Shown here one piece after another: positions 25,502-35,248 of a stretch of 64,000 nt of DNA. This DNA comes from Luidia sarsii (Eukaryota > Echinodermata > Asteroidea > Paxillosida > Luidiidae), in contig OX465102.1 in assembly GCA_949987565.1 (NCBI GenBank), forward strand, positions 10,174,212-10,238,211, written 5' to 3'. How positions within the stretch are numbered: position 1 is the first letter of the stretch; every line of letters starts with the position of its first letter. A program made the position numbers and the translations under genes. The notes under the pieces were generated by a model. It saw nothing but the letters and a program-made list of their open reading frames with translations, did no database searches and was not told the DNA's origin.

Positions 25502-25630
25502 AATAAACACTGAGTGCTCAGTGCTTTGCCCGATGCCTGAAAAAAATATTTCAGGCAGCTCGGGCGGGATTCGAACCCGCGACTCCCAATTTCTAGTATG
25601 GACGTCTTAACCACTTGACCACCGAGCTGG
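25502..25630 (-). mobile_element. tRNA-derived SINE, family A, with intact tRNA-like head
   Basis: On the minus strand a 72-nt tRNA-like head (25628-25557) has a perfect 7-bp acceptor stem (AGCTCGG/CCGAGCT), a perfect T arm (GCGGG TTCGAAT CCCGC) and a D arm. Its anticodon stem has a mismatch, and the loop ACTAGAA would give UAG. It continues into the family body GCCTGAAATA...TCAGGCATCGGGCAAAGC, then GCACTCAGTG. Related copies lie at 30110-30290 and 47811-47940. A real tRNA with this anticodon would be Leu and should have a long variable arm, which is absent; hence SINE. Confidence 0.75.
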
Positions 25631-25689
25631 TCGAGGTCGTGTGGTGGATTCGAATAATGTACCGCGTTCTATCATAGATATAACATGAT

Positions 25690-25910
25690 GTTTGCGCAAG
25701 CATGAGGCAAAGCACTGAGCACTCGGTGCTTATTACATGGAGCAGGGAAAAACCTCATTGAATTACATTCTCCTTGACGCAAACATCATGTTATATCTAT
25801 GATGCAAAGCAATAAGCACTCAGTGCTTATCATGTTGAGAAGGGCAAAACCTCATTCAATTACATTTTGTACATTCTTTTTGACGTAAACATCATGTTAT
25901 ATGTGACCCG
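25690..25910 (+). repeat. Two SINE family A tail copies
   Basis: AAGCACTGAGCACTCGGTGC... and AAGCAATAAGCACTCAGTGC... are each followed by CCTCATTGAATTACATT or CCTCATTCAATTACATT and CATCATGTTATAT. They have no tRNA-like head. Confidence 0.65.
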
Positions 25911-26260
25911 GCACAGCATAATGAGAAATAACCCCACTTTTGAGATTTTGAGATTTTCTAATGATGTGAAAGAGTATACCATTAGCTTTCAAATGATATC
26001 AACATATAATATCCTCTAATACTTAAAATTTCCGAAAATACCCCCAAAAGAAAATTGATTTGTAATCGAATTGTAAAGATACTTCAGGCGTTGTTTACTC
26101 AAAAAGTAAACAACCTCAAAATCTAATCCAAAATCTATCCCACCAAAAAGTGTTTTGGTGGGATATTCCTCATGCCGTTGTGCCGGGTCACATATCTAAA
26201 ATGTGAGCATGCTAGGGGGAAACAGCCCGGATTGTCAACGTTTTCATCTAGCGCCGGCCT

Positions 26261-26485
26261 TCACGAGGGCAGGTCGCACACGCACAGCTTGGTGGGCACG
26301 GCCCGATCCTTGCACTTCTCAAACTGCGAGTAGCTGGTCATGCGCTCAAAGCTCAGCAGCTCCAGCTCCGTCATTGAGGACTTGGCCTTGGTGGCCTTGA
26401 CGATGATGAAGAGGACCTCCTCGGCATTGCCGGAATTCCTCCCGGACTCCAGGTGGAGGTCCATCTTCATGATGGTCACACCGTT
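26261..26485 (-). CDS. DUF229 family protein, exon 4 (C-terminus and stop)
   Basis: Acceptor TCCTTGTTCAG, then 74 codons in phase 0 and a stop at 26263-26261; residues 699-772. It encodes NGVTIMKMDLHLESG ... EEVLFIIVKATKAK ... FEKCKDRAVPTKLCVCDLPS, a beta-rich end with three cysteines near the terminus. This fits the C-terminal region that follows the phosphatase-like domain in DUF229 proteins. No polyadenylation signal was identified with confidence downstream. Confidence 0.82.
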   Translation of the reverse strand, partial: NGVTIMKMDLHLESGRNSGNAEEVLFIIVKATKAKSSMTELELLSFERMTSYSQFEKCKDRAVPTKLCVCDLPS

Positions 26486-26549
26486 CTGAACAAGGAGGAA
26501 CATAGGTGGGGGGTTACCATACATCAAAATGGCAGACGAAGCAGATTTT

Positions 26550-27060
26550 TAAAAATCTAAATCAGATTGATTTGATTTTAATCAGATTTATTAATTTTTT
26601 TTATAAAAACATATTAACATCATGACCACTTGCTTTAAACACCCCATGTTCACTCTCAACAACAATTTAAATGCAGTTACTGTACCATAGTGAATCGTGA
26701 TCAAAGTACCGAAACACAGAAACCCATGAAAATGTTGCTGAGCGCCAGTGTGCTACAAGCATACCACAAGTGTATTGTTTCCTTGCTAAAATGCTTACAT
26801 ATGGGTGGGCTACATGTATCATGTAGCCAAATGACCAAAGACACAGAGGTTTCATCACTGACTTGTAAGTTGTATATAGCATATGTCATGACAGTTGTTG
26901 ATGTGCAAAGTAAAGTCTGCTTAAAGTTCTTGCAGTAAGATACTGTTTTGCTCGGGGGGGGGGAAAAAACAAGAAGTGATTTTTAAGAGTGATTAAAAAA
27001 AAAAAATTCCATTGATTTAAATCATAATTTAAATCAAGCGATTTAAATCAAACAACCTTG
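26550..27060. repeat. Intronic repeat bounded by (A)TTTAAATC motifs
   Basis: The left edge carries AAATCTAAATCAGATTGATT and the right edge ATTTAAATCATAATTTAAAT. The two edges look like diverged inverted ends of a MITE in DUF229 intron 3. The poly-G run at 26955-26962 and the poly-A run at 26994-27005 are also here. Confidence 0.35.
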
Positions 27061-27969
27061 AGACGAAGTAACAATTTCTTAAGTACAGTGGAATGTCGCT
27101 ATAACGAACATCCCGGGATCCATGAAAATTGTGCGGAATAGCAACCGTTTATAGCAGTTGCAGCCACATGTTTTGTACACAGAAATCGGGAGCCAAAGGG
27201 CATGTTTGTTATAGCTGAATGTTTGGTTACATATTGGCATTCGTTATTTATAGCAACGCTCCATTTGTGACCCGCTCTGCAAAAAAGGCCCTTAAGTCGC
27301 GCCATGCCTTTGTGCATAATTGACTGTTCTACCCAATAGAGGTGTTTCTTTTCCGTACAAGTTTGGATTTCTTGTTTGTTGACGTTTTGATACGGCTTAT
27401 GTCCATTCTTCCATAATAACCAGTTGGAGAAACTGTTAATTCATGTTAATAAAGACAAAAAATAGAGCATTTTGTGAGCTTCACCTTGGCACTTTTATCT
27501 GCCAGTAAAAAGTTTAACTGGCCATTTCTTCATGAGGCGTTTGATTTTCGTTGACAGATATCACTTAATGAATTTTGACATATCTCAAGAAGGGAACGTG
27601 CTACAGGGATCAAACCTGCATCAACATAAAACTTACTTCATGCTCTTTCTGACTATGGGTGTATATATTTTAATTTTTTTAAATTCGACTTTAGGGCCTT
27701 TTTTTTCCAGAGCCAGTCACATTTGGAAGGTCAGATCACAAGATGCCCCAATATAATTAAAAAAACAAAACAAATTGGCAAAGATTTTCTTAATTGTTGG
27801 GCCTTAGATGAGTCTTGGACTGAGGCATAGAATGACACTGAAAGTCAATGAACACTCGCATGGCTGTGTCACTGGAATAAACCAGGTAATTGAAATGCCA
27901 CAGCTACATGTGTACCATTGGGATGCTCACGCAGCGTACGGTCACTCCGACAGATTTTCCCTCACCCAC

Positions 27970-29637
27970 CTTCGGACTGCTCTCCTTGACGTCTCCGAAC
28001 CACCTCATCTCCAGCATCTTGCAGCCTCTGTGACCGCTGCCCGCCTCCTCCAGGATGACCTCGTTCATCTTGCGCAGGACGGCCCGGGCCACCTCGGCCC
28101 GCCGGCTGTCGTTGGCCACCGACTTCTCGTAGTCGCTGCAGATGCACACGTTGGGGTCGATGCGGGGGACGGAGTCGCACGTCCTGTTAGAAGACAGCTC
28201 GGCCAGCAGCCCGTCCGGCGACAAATCGTAGTTTTTTAGTTCGGGCGAAACGGGGACGCCGCCAGCGGGCGACAGGGACTGCAGCATGTGGTACAGGTCC
28301 AGGATGCTGACCAGACGATCCTGGTTCAGCGACAGGGCGCGGAGCTTTTTGGCGCCGAGCCTCTCCGCGACGTTCTCCGAGACGAGGATGAGGAGGAGCG
28401 GATGGAACATCTCCACGCGGGCCTCGATTGTCTCCCGCATGAGGGCGCCGTACGAGTTGCCGTGATCGGCCAGGACGACGGTGACCATGTCGTCCTGCGT
28501 CGCCAGGAAGCCGAGGTAGTCGGCCAGGCTCTCGTCCAGCGTCTGCAGCCGCCGGCCCGTGTCCTCGTGGGCCACGTTGGCCATGGTGAAGTGGAAGAAG
28601 GGCTGGCCGGCTCGTGTCAGCTGGGACTGGACAGCCTTCAGATACTCCAGGGTGTAGTGGTGGTGATGCCTGCCGTTGTAGCAGACCGTGGCCGGCCCGT
28701 GGAAGGTGTCCCGGATGCCGTTGGCCCGGAGAATCTCGCAGCTGGCTAGGGAGAAGTTCAGGCCGTCCACGCCGGACTGCTCCAGGGTTGCCGCCAGCGT
28801 CCGCCAGCGGTCCGGCAGCGGGTCCCCGGGCGAGTGCACCACCAGGTTCTTGGCGATGCCCCACTCCCAGGTCCAGCACAGGTCCTCCGTCCACGCGGTC
28901 CGGTAGCCGGCAGCCTTCAGGCCGGCCAGGAGCTGCCCCATCCGGACGGCCTTGGGTGGCATGGACTGGGTCCCGAACGGGTTGGCCGGGTTGTACAGCT
29001 CGCCGGCGAACAGCGCCTGCAGGTTCTCGTAGGTCCGGCCCTTCAGCGACTGCATCAGATTGAAGCTGAAAACCCGCGCCCCCTCGTTGCCGCCGTCGCC
29101 GCTGCCGCTGCCAGCAGCGGACTCCCGGATCTTCCGCAGCCGGTCGACACTCCTGGGCAGCGAGCGAAAGAAGTGGCTGTGGGAGACCGAATCCAGCAGG
29201 TACACGTTGAAGCTGATCTTGCCGCTGCTGTTCTTCGCTTTCAGTTGTGGCAGCTGCAGCGGGAGTATCAGGAGCTGCTTAGGCAGGGACTCGTCTAACA
29301 CCAAGTCATCACGCACGAGGTAATCAAAATAGTATCTCTCTCCGGCCATGTCCGCTTCCTCTGCCTCCTCCTCCTCCTTCTCTTCCTCCTCTCCCTCAGC
29401 CTCCCCACCGTTGTCTGCGCCACGCTTGGGCGGCAGGCACCGGACGAAGCAGAAGTCGTGCTGACGTCCCAGCCCGGTGTTGGCGTCGACCACCTCCTGG
29501 ACTCGGTGCTGGAGACCGGGAGTGTCCTCGTACTGCGTCCACTGCAGCGTTCCCTGGTCTGCGTCGATGAGGCCCAGGGACAGCCCGTCCTTGCACACCT
29601 CGGCATCGCAGTGCACCTTCAGCAGAGTCTTTTCGGC
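27970..29637 (-). CDS. DUF229 family protein, exon 3 (catalytic-fold domain)
   Basis: Acceptor CCCTCCTCACAG, donor CCGAAG|GTGGGT, 1668 nt = 556 codons, phase 0 at both ends; residues 143-698. It holds nearly the whole domain. An acidic run lies at about 220-238. LLDSVSHSHFFRSLPR (289-304) is the characteristic DUF229 signature, with a candidate metal or nucleophile residue. GRTYENLQALFAGE is at 342-355. ADHGNSYG at 532-539 carries the DHG metal-binding box of the alkaline-phosphatase/sulfatase superfamily. WTEDLCWTW and FHFTMANVAHED are further family-like blocks. The family (Pfam DUF229) is membrane-anchored or secreted in invertebrates and its substrate is unknown. Codon use is markedly GC-rich compared with the flanking introns. 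Confidence 0.92.
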
Positions 29638-29851
29638 CTGTGAGGAGGGACCAACAAAACCCGGAGGGTGGGAAGTTCAGGTGACACTTTTAGTGGCAAA
29701 AAGAAAGTAAAAGGGTCCAGTCGCTGCGGTAAACCTATTAGTTGTATCCTACTGCCAAATGGTAGACCACAGCCACATGAACCTAGTAAGACACCAACTC
29801 GGGAAAAAATTCTTACTATATACAAATACTTGATACTGACTGGCGACCCAC

Positions 29852-29995
29852 CATGGCGAAGACTAGTTGACTATCGGGGGAAGGCCACCATCTAAGGGCT
29901 GGATAGCTCAGATGGAAGAGCACTGGTAATGGTATGTTAATTCAGAGGTCTCGGGTTCAAGGCCCAGTCCAGTCAAAGTTTTCTTTGCCATTCAG
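29852..29995 (+). mobile_element. SINE family B copy
   Basis: CATCTAAGGGCTGGATAGCT (A-box side), TCTCGGGTTCAAGGCCCAGT (B-box side) and AAAGTTTTCTTTGCCATT, in DUF229 intron 2, directly followed by a family A SINE tail. Confidence 0.7.
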
Positions 29996-29996
29996 T

Positions 29997-30290
29997 GCAT
30001 TCAGTGCTTATCATGTCGAGCAGGGCAAACCATCATTGAATTACATTCTCCTTGACACAAACGTTGCACATGTATATCTATGATGCAACGCCATACCTGC
30101 CACTATACAATATTTGAATCCACCACACGACTTCAACCAGTTTGGTTTGTCAAGTGGTTTAGACGTCCCACTAAAGTGGGAGTCACAGGCTCGAATCCCA
30201 CCTGAGCTGCCTGAAGTTTTAAAATCAGACATCGGGCAAAGCAATGAGCACACAGTGCTTATCACATCGAGCAGGGCAAACCCTCAAATT
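29997..30290 (+). mobile_element. SINE family A copy and extra tail
   Basis: 29997-30085 is a tail segment (CATTGAATTACATTCTCCTT). 30140-30290 has a diverged tRNA-like head (GTCAAGTGGTTTAGACG, then GGCTCGAATCCCACC) followed by GCCTGAAGTTTTAAAATCAG and the GCACACAGTGCTTATCAC tail. Confidence 0.65.
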
Positions 30291-30495
30291 TCAAACAATG
30301 TTTGAAAAATGCCAAACAAAAGTTGGAGCGGCCTCCAGCCCCTCCGTAGCGGCCTTCACAAATAGTCAACGGTGTTGGTGCACTGATAAATGGTCTTTGA
30401 ACTCTGCCAACTGGCCTTTGCTTTATTCAGGAGCCAGAGAGACCCTGCCCCTGCAATTTTAAGAAATTCGAGTTGACCGCACCCAAGCTACTCAC

Positions 30496-30678
30496 CTTGA
30501 TCTGGCAAATCTCAACGGGGCCATTGTCCTGGCAAGTATCCGGCGGCTTGGAATTGAACAGTTCGCTGGCAATGCGACAGGAGTTGGGCAAGGGATCCAT
30601 GCGTCTACACTGGACGTTCCCAGCAGTGCCGTTCCGGGGAAAGAGACGCGGCAATTCGCATTTCTGAGAAGTGCCCTC
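30496..30678 (-). CDS. DUF229 family protein, exon 2
   Basis: Acceptor CAATCTTTTGCAG, donor ATCAAG|GTGAGT, 183 nt = 61 codons, phase 0 at both ends; residues 82-142. It encodes a Cys-rich luminal segment (CELPRLFPRNGT, VQCRRMDPLPNSC, DTCQDNGPVEIC) with an N-glycosylation sequon (NGT). DUF229 proteins typically have such a short Cys-rich region between the membrane anchor and the main domain. Confidence 0.82.
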
Positions 30679-30936
30679 CTGCAAAAGATTGGAGGGACGT
30701 TGAAACATCTCACCTGCTGTATTCAATTTTCAAAGCTGTCAACTCCCCTTCCCCAAAAGAAAAAAACAATTATGATCAATCAATTGTTTGAAGTTAATAC
30801 AAAAACTATTGCAAACTGCTCATTGACTAAAATGACCTGCAATACATAAATCTCAAAAGTTAGAGGGTTTCGATCCTAACAGTGCGTAAACTGTGACGTT
30901 TTTTTTGCATTTTTTACTTTCTCAGACTACCATTTG

Positions 30937-31107
30937 AGCTAAAACCTTTAGCTTTCTCATTTGACCTAAAACCTTTAGCTTTCTCATTTGACCTAAAACC
31001 TTTAGCTTTCTCATTTGAGCTAAAACCTTTAGCTTTCTCATTTGAGCTAAAACCTTTAGCTTTCTCATTTGAGCTAAAACATTTAGCTTTCTCATTTGAG
31101 CTAAAAC
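30937..31107 (+). repeat. 27-bp tandem array, left part
   Basis: The unit TTTAGCTTTCTCATTTGAGC plus TAAAACC is repeated about six times. The array resumes at 32369-32520 after an inserted element, so one array has been split. Confidence 0.9.
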
Positions 31108-32368
31108 CAGGCCTTCATTTTAATAAATACGAGGAGCGCTAAAAATTGCTCTCCTTAATTCACTTTGTTGATTTAAGGAGAGCGATTTTTTTCTATGAAA
31201 AACAAAAGAAAAAACCCACTCAATTCCAACGACAAAGAAAGAAACCCATTATCATCCCAATTCATGTTTTGTTTCGGTATTAAAATAAATTGCACTTTTT
31301 TGTAGCGTGAGTGACCGTCTTGCTAATACTCCTGGAAGTTCCGATCAGGCTTGAGTAGAGCAGCGTACGCGTACTAGATCGTATGCAGCCTTGCGGCCGC
31401 TGTGCATGTGCATTGTGCAGTATACAGCGTGCAAAGATGGGTTGTGTCATGTCACGTGCAGTGCGTAGGCTGGTTTCGGCCCTACAGCTCATGTAGTGTC
31501 GCTATGGCTTTACTTAGAGGCGGAAACCAAACCTAGACTTGCCAACCTGGTTAACGTCGCGAAGGGAAATCGGTCATAACTAAAATGCATTACTTCCATC
31601 GTTCGTCTCCGAATGTTGTTTTTACGTAATTTAATAATTATCCCTTAGTCATTAATGTTGAAAGTGGTATAAATAGAAAGAGGAGAATATAGGCTTCAAT
31701 TTGAGGGTAAAATCGACACATTTTGACGATGTTTACAGGGTGCGCTAGGCGGCCGGAAAACACGAGTTTGACTTTTTCTCCGCCATTTTAGCTCGATCTG
31801 CCGCGGCCGAACAGAACGATTTGGCAAATTTGAACTTCCAATATCTCAAGAAAGAAATGAAAAATCCTTCTCAAATTTTCTAGAATTCTAGAAAAAAAAC
31901 ATTTCTTATCTGCTATGCGTACTTTGGTTGACCGCGAAACTCGAAATATCGCTGGTATAAATGTAATAAACATTAGTTTATTTGTTAGAAAACAACTGTA
32001 AGGGCTGGCGAAAGTCTACTAATCATTGCATACGTACACGTGCCGAGTGCACACGCTGGGCAGCGCGCGATCTCGCACCACGATCGACAAACGATCAGCC
32101 TCAACTCAACGTAAATCACGACGACGAGTACGGTCCCAAGAGCAGATTTGGTTGGCAAATGTCTTAAATTTCTGACACAAAACATTTGGTGCTTTTAACT
32201 CATGTGAAAAAAAACAAAAAAACCAAGTGATTAAACTTTCACGGTTTTTAAAAAATCATAATGCTCTCGTTAAATTTGTAGGGAGCGCTTTTTTTTGCTC
32301 TCCTTGGAAAACATTAAGGAGCGCGGAGGAGCGCGAGTGCGATCGCGCTCCTTTCATTTCAAGCCCTG
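31108..32368. mobile_element. hAT-like element (1261 bp) inserted in the 27-bp array
   Basis: The left end CAGGCCTTCATTTTAATAAA and the inverted right end CAGGGCTTGAAATGAAAGGA share the CAGGGCTTGAAAT type of terminus known from hAT elements. Subterminal GGAGCGC motifs occur at both ends (near 31132 and 32280-32350). The element interrupts a 27-bp array, and TAAAAC lies on both sides (31102-31107 and 32369-32374), although the array itself contains that string. No transposase frame was recognised. Confidence 0.65.
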
Positions 32369-32520
32369 TAAAACCTTTAGCTTTCTCATTTGAGCTAAAA
32401 CCTTTAGCTTTCTCATTTTGAGCTAAAACCTTTAGCTTTCTCATTTTGAGCTAAAACCTTTAGCTTTCTCATTTGAGCTAAAACCTTCAGCTTTCTCATT
32501 TCTCTAAAACCTTTAGCTCA
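32369..32520 (+). repeat. 27-bp tandem array, right part
   Basis: The same unit and orientation as 30937-31107, with about five units, some with an extra T (CATTTTGAGC). The last unit is degenerate. Confidence 0.88.
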
Positions 32521-32739
32521 AATGTTTAATGGTTAACACACAAACTGTGGCAATCTTTTTGTTGTATTTGGACTTAATATTAGGAGTACACAATATTGTT
32601 GTTGAACAAAGGAATAAAGTTTACTAAAAGTACATACAGGTATAACTTGACATGGGACAAACACAACCAGACAACAATGCGAGGATGGAATTTCAAATCA
32701 AATAATGATGGAGACAACTAAGTAATTCAAACAAATCTG

Positions 32740-32830
32740 ATGTATCACTCTCGAATACGTTTCGATCCTAGCAGGACCCTTCTCAAAGGCCTTTGAAAAA
32801 GGTCCTGCTAGGATCGAAACGTCAGGCCCA
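32740..32830. repeat. Hairpin copy of the GGTCCTGCTAGGATCGAAACG repeat
   Basis: ATACGTTTCGATCCTAGCAG is followed by its inverse GGTCCTGCTAGGATCGAAAC, giving a fold-back of about 35-bp arms around CTCAAAGGCCTTTGAAAAAG. Other copies of this repeat are listed under 50970-51085 and in the findings. Confidence 0.85.
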
Positions 32831-32874
32831 CTCAATTTTGAGATTTGCATTTTGGTTTTGTATATTATTTTAAC

Positions 32875-33190
32875 TGAGAAGCTGACAGACTGACCAACTG
32901 ACAGACTGACAGGCGGACCAACTAACAGACTGTTTGACATTGTAATAAGAAGTGAGTTTCCTTGCCTAAAAAGGATTGTGCACTGGATCGGACTGTTCGC
33001 TCAATTAACTGACTGACTGACTGACAGACTGACCAACCGGCAGACTGACAAACTGACCAACCAAGTAAATGAGAAACAGACAGACAGACTGACACTGACA
33101 GACTGACCAAGCACTGCAACTGACTGGCAGACTGACCAAACATCCAACCAACCAACAGACTGACAGGCCAGTTGACCTCCAATCTGACTG
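32875..33190. repeat. Degenerate (CTGACAGACTGACCAA)n region
   Basis: The words CTGACTGACAGACTGACCAA and variants recur throughout, separated by short unique stretches. It lies in DUF229 intron 1. The frames over it (SVSQSV... on the minus strand) are repeat products. Confidence 0.8.
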
Positions 33191-33427
33191 ACTAATTGAT
33201 GGACCTTTTTCAAAGGCAGAGACTTTGCCTTTGCGAAAGGTCCTGCTAGGATCAAAAACATTAGGCCCTTTAACTTTTGCATAATAAGTTTATGAGATAC
33301 AAACAGCCACAGCTAGCTGAGATTTATATATTGTAGGTCATTTTAGTCAGTGAGCAGTTTGCAACAGTTTTTGTATTAAGAATATGACAGATGACAGACG
33401 AGCTACATGCACCTTAAGTCTCCCTAC

Positions 33428-33670
33428 CTTCAGGTACTTCCTGTACTCAATCTCTCCGAACTGGGGAGGCTGGCCGTCCCTAGACGCGGCCGTCCCATCC
33501 CTGTGGGTCTCCAGGGCCCCGTTCTGCAGGGCCCCCAGCAGGAGATGCCACGCTACGACCACGGCCAGTGCCACAGCCACCTTCAGCAGGCAACTGCCGC
33601 CCAGGCATGAGCGGCGCCCGTACAACACCAACCGCATGACGTCAGCCTGCTGCTCCCTGCGGCCAGCCAT
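33428..33670 (-). CDS. DUF229 family protein, exon 1 (signal anchor)
   Basis: Eighty-one codons from ATG 33670 to donor CTGAAG|GTAGGG, phase 0. An in-frame TGA lies immediately before the ATG. Residues 1-20 are basic; residues 24-48 (CLLKVAVALAVVVAWHLLLG) form one hydrophobic helix with no clear cleavage site. A type II signal anchor is likely, placing the catalytic domain in the lumen or outside the cell. The joined gene (33428-33670, 30496-30678, 27970-29637, 26261-26485) gives 772 residues, somewhat longer than the 600-700 I associate with the family. All three introns are phase 0. Confidence 0.82.
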
Positions 33671-34146
33671 TCATAGCACGGGTACCATTGACGGCGGCCA
33701 GACCGCTCTGCAAAAGAGAACAGGGGGCTAAATTTCATAGAGCCGCTTGTGTACAAATCTGCTACTTTACTATAACTACCCCGGTAAGCATGAAGACTCC
33801 TTCATGTGCAAACAGGATTACAAACCACATTGCGATGTGATGTCAATATTGCTCTAGGGCCCTTTTCCAAAACCTGGCTTAGGCTTCGACTCCGCAGAAT
33901 TCTGCGTTTACGGGACACTGTAACTAAGGGTAAGCGGCGAATTCATTTAATGAATCACCTAAGCAATGTTTCGGCGCTTAAAGACCTACCGCGGAATTTC
34001 TGCGCTTAACAGTAGGATTTTGCATACGCAACAACAGAGGAAAATGGCAGTCGTTCGTTGAATTCAACAACCTAAATTACAATCAAAGGCAACCGCGAAT
34101 TTAGTTGTGGTAACTGTAACTCGTGAGGCGCAATTCCCTCAGCCTC
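33671..34146. other. Upstream region of DUF229 gene with MITE fragments
   Basis: 33733-33835 resembles one end of the AATTTCATAGAGCCGCTT MITE family (see 48597-49094). 33861-33895 resembles the end of the MITE at 22543-22768. The promoter of the DUF229 gene should lie in or before this stretch, but no core element is clear. Confidence 0.45.
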
Positions 34147-34155
34147 CAGAAGGTC

Positions 34156-34749
34156 TAGTCCGAGTAACTTGGACCCGACAAGTCACCCTTTTTTATCGAA
34201 ATTTGAAATTTGGAAGGACGGGTGACTGTAGGGTCCAAGGATCATGGCTATGCATATGACTATGAACGCGGTGCGATATCCTGGACGTTGATTTGCACTG
34301 CTGTTCAGGAAACAGTCGTAGGGCTCAACGCGTGCAAGCGCGCGCACACACTTCCGCAGACCACTCCGTACCCGGACCTGGTGACGTCATCCAGTTTTCA
34401 AATCCAAGATGGCTACCCCAACTCGGCTCGTCGACCCGTTCTCGGTCAACTGAGGGGAAATTTCTCCCTTTTCCCAGACGTGAGTAAAACAAAATGACCA
34501 GTATTGCAATCTGTAATTCTCACTGAATCCTCAATGGGCGCGTGGGACGGTTACACAGGTGTTTTGGGGGGTAAATCTGGGGATTTGGGTCGGGGGTATT
34601 TTTAAAAGATGACATTACAGAGATTTCAGATGATGCAGGAGCATATGCAGATCTAGCCATGATCCTTGGACCCTACAGTCACCCATCCCTCCAAATTTCA
34701 AAATTTGATGAAAAAAGAGTGCCTTGTCGGGTCCAAGTTGCTCGGACTA
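34156..34749. mobile_element. 594-bp long-TIR element with exact 9-bp target duplication and promoter-like cargo
   Basis: TIRs of about 105 bp: left TAGTCCGAGTAACTTGGACC..., right ...GGGTCCAAGTTGCTCGGACTA. CAGAAGGTC flanks both sides exactly (34147-34155 and 34750-34758). Long TIRs with a 9-bp duplication suit a Mutator-like element (inference). The cargo (about 34262-34643) is more CpG-rich and has TGACGTCA at 34382-34389, CAAGATGGC at 34405-34413 (YY1-like) and a good splice donor (AGAC|GTGAGT) after 34479. It may be a captured promoter and first exon. Confidence 0.8.
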
Positions 34750-34811
34750 CAGAAGGTCTAGAAATATTGTCACCGATGCAGGTTTGGGCAAGGTATACCG
34801 GTAGGCAACCC

Positions 34812-34910
34812 TAGTAACTTGGACCTGACAAGTCACCCTTTTTTATCGAAATTCAAAATTTCAAAATTCGATAAAAAAGGGTGACTTGTCGGTCCAAGTT
34901 ACTCGGACTA
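34812..34910. mobile_element. 99-bp fold-back element, same TIR, exact 9-bp target duplication
   Basis: TAGTAACTTGGACCTGACAA folds onto its inverse ending TTACTCGGACTA; almost the whole element is the two arms. AGGCAACCC flanks both sides exactly (34803-34811 and 34911-34919). It belongs to the same family as 34156-34749 but has no cargo. Confidence 0.85.
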
Positions 34911-35124
34911 AGGCAACCCCTAATGATATTGCTTTACCTCCTTTGAGTTTGAGTTTGATGCAATTAATTTAGTGAGCAGACGACATTTTAAGAAGGGTGA
35001 CTAATTGTTTAACCAGGTTTAAGTTACTCAGGTTTAAGTTACTCGGACTACCTCACAATAAAAAGCCCACAATACTATTACTAAATAGACCACATAACTG
35101 CCATGTACTGATGTAGACAATGAC

Positions 35125-35248
35125 TACCCCCAGAACTGTGGGGTTCTACGTCGTCCGCTGCTCTCCCGACCGGAACCCCACAGATAACTATGTGGGGTTC
35201 CGGTCGGGAGAGCAGCGGACGACGTAGAACCCCACAGTTCTGGGGGTA
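35125..35248. mobile_element. 124-bp near-perfect fold-back with exact 9-bp target duplication
   Basis: The left arm TACCCCCAGAACTGTGGGGT... is matched without visible mismatch by the right arm ...ACCCCACAGTTCTGGGGGTA; the arms are about 58 bp around the loop GATAACTA. GACAATGAC flanks both sides exactly (35116-35124 and 35249-35257). The sequence differs from the two elements just upstream but has the same architecture. Confidence 0.9.

Noticed and set aside
25557..25628. Functional tRNA gene
   Set aside because: The anticodon stem has a mismatch, the type does not fit the UAG anticodon, and a SINE body shared with other copies follows directly.
28187..29298. Long shadow frames (up to 235 codons) over DUF229 exon 3
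   Set aside because: The exon is GC-rich, so other frames stay open; only the 556-codon frame matches a protein family and has splice sites in phase.
34210..34497. Coding first exon of VMA21 in the 95-codon frame
   Set aside because: The translation does not resemble any VMA21 N-terminus and the segment lies in a transposable element; a non-coding 5' exon remains possible.
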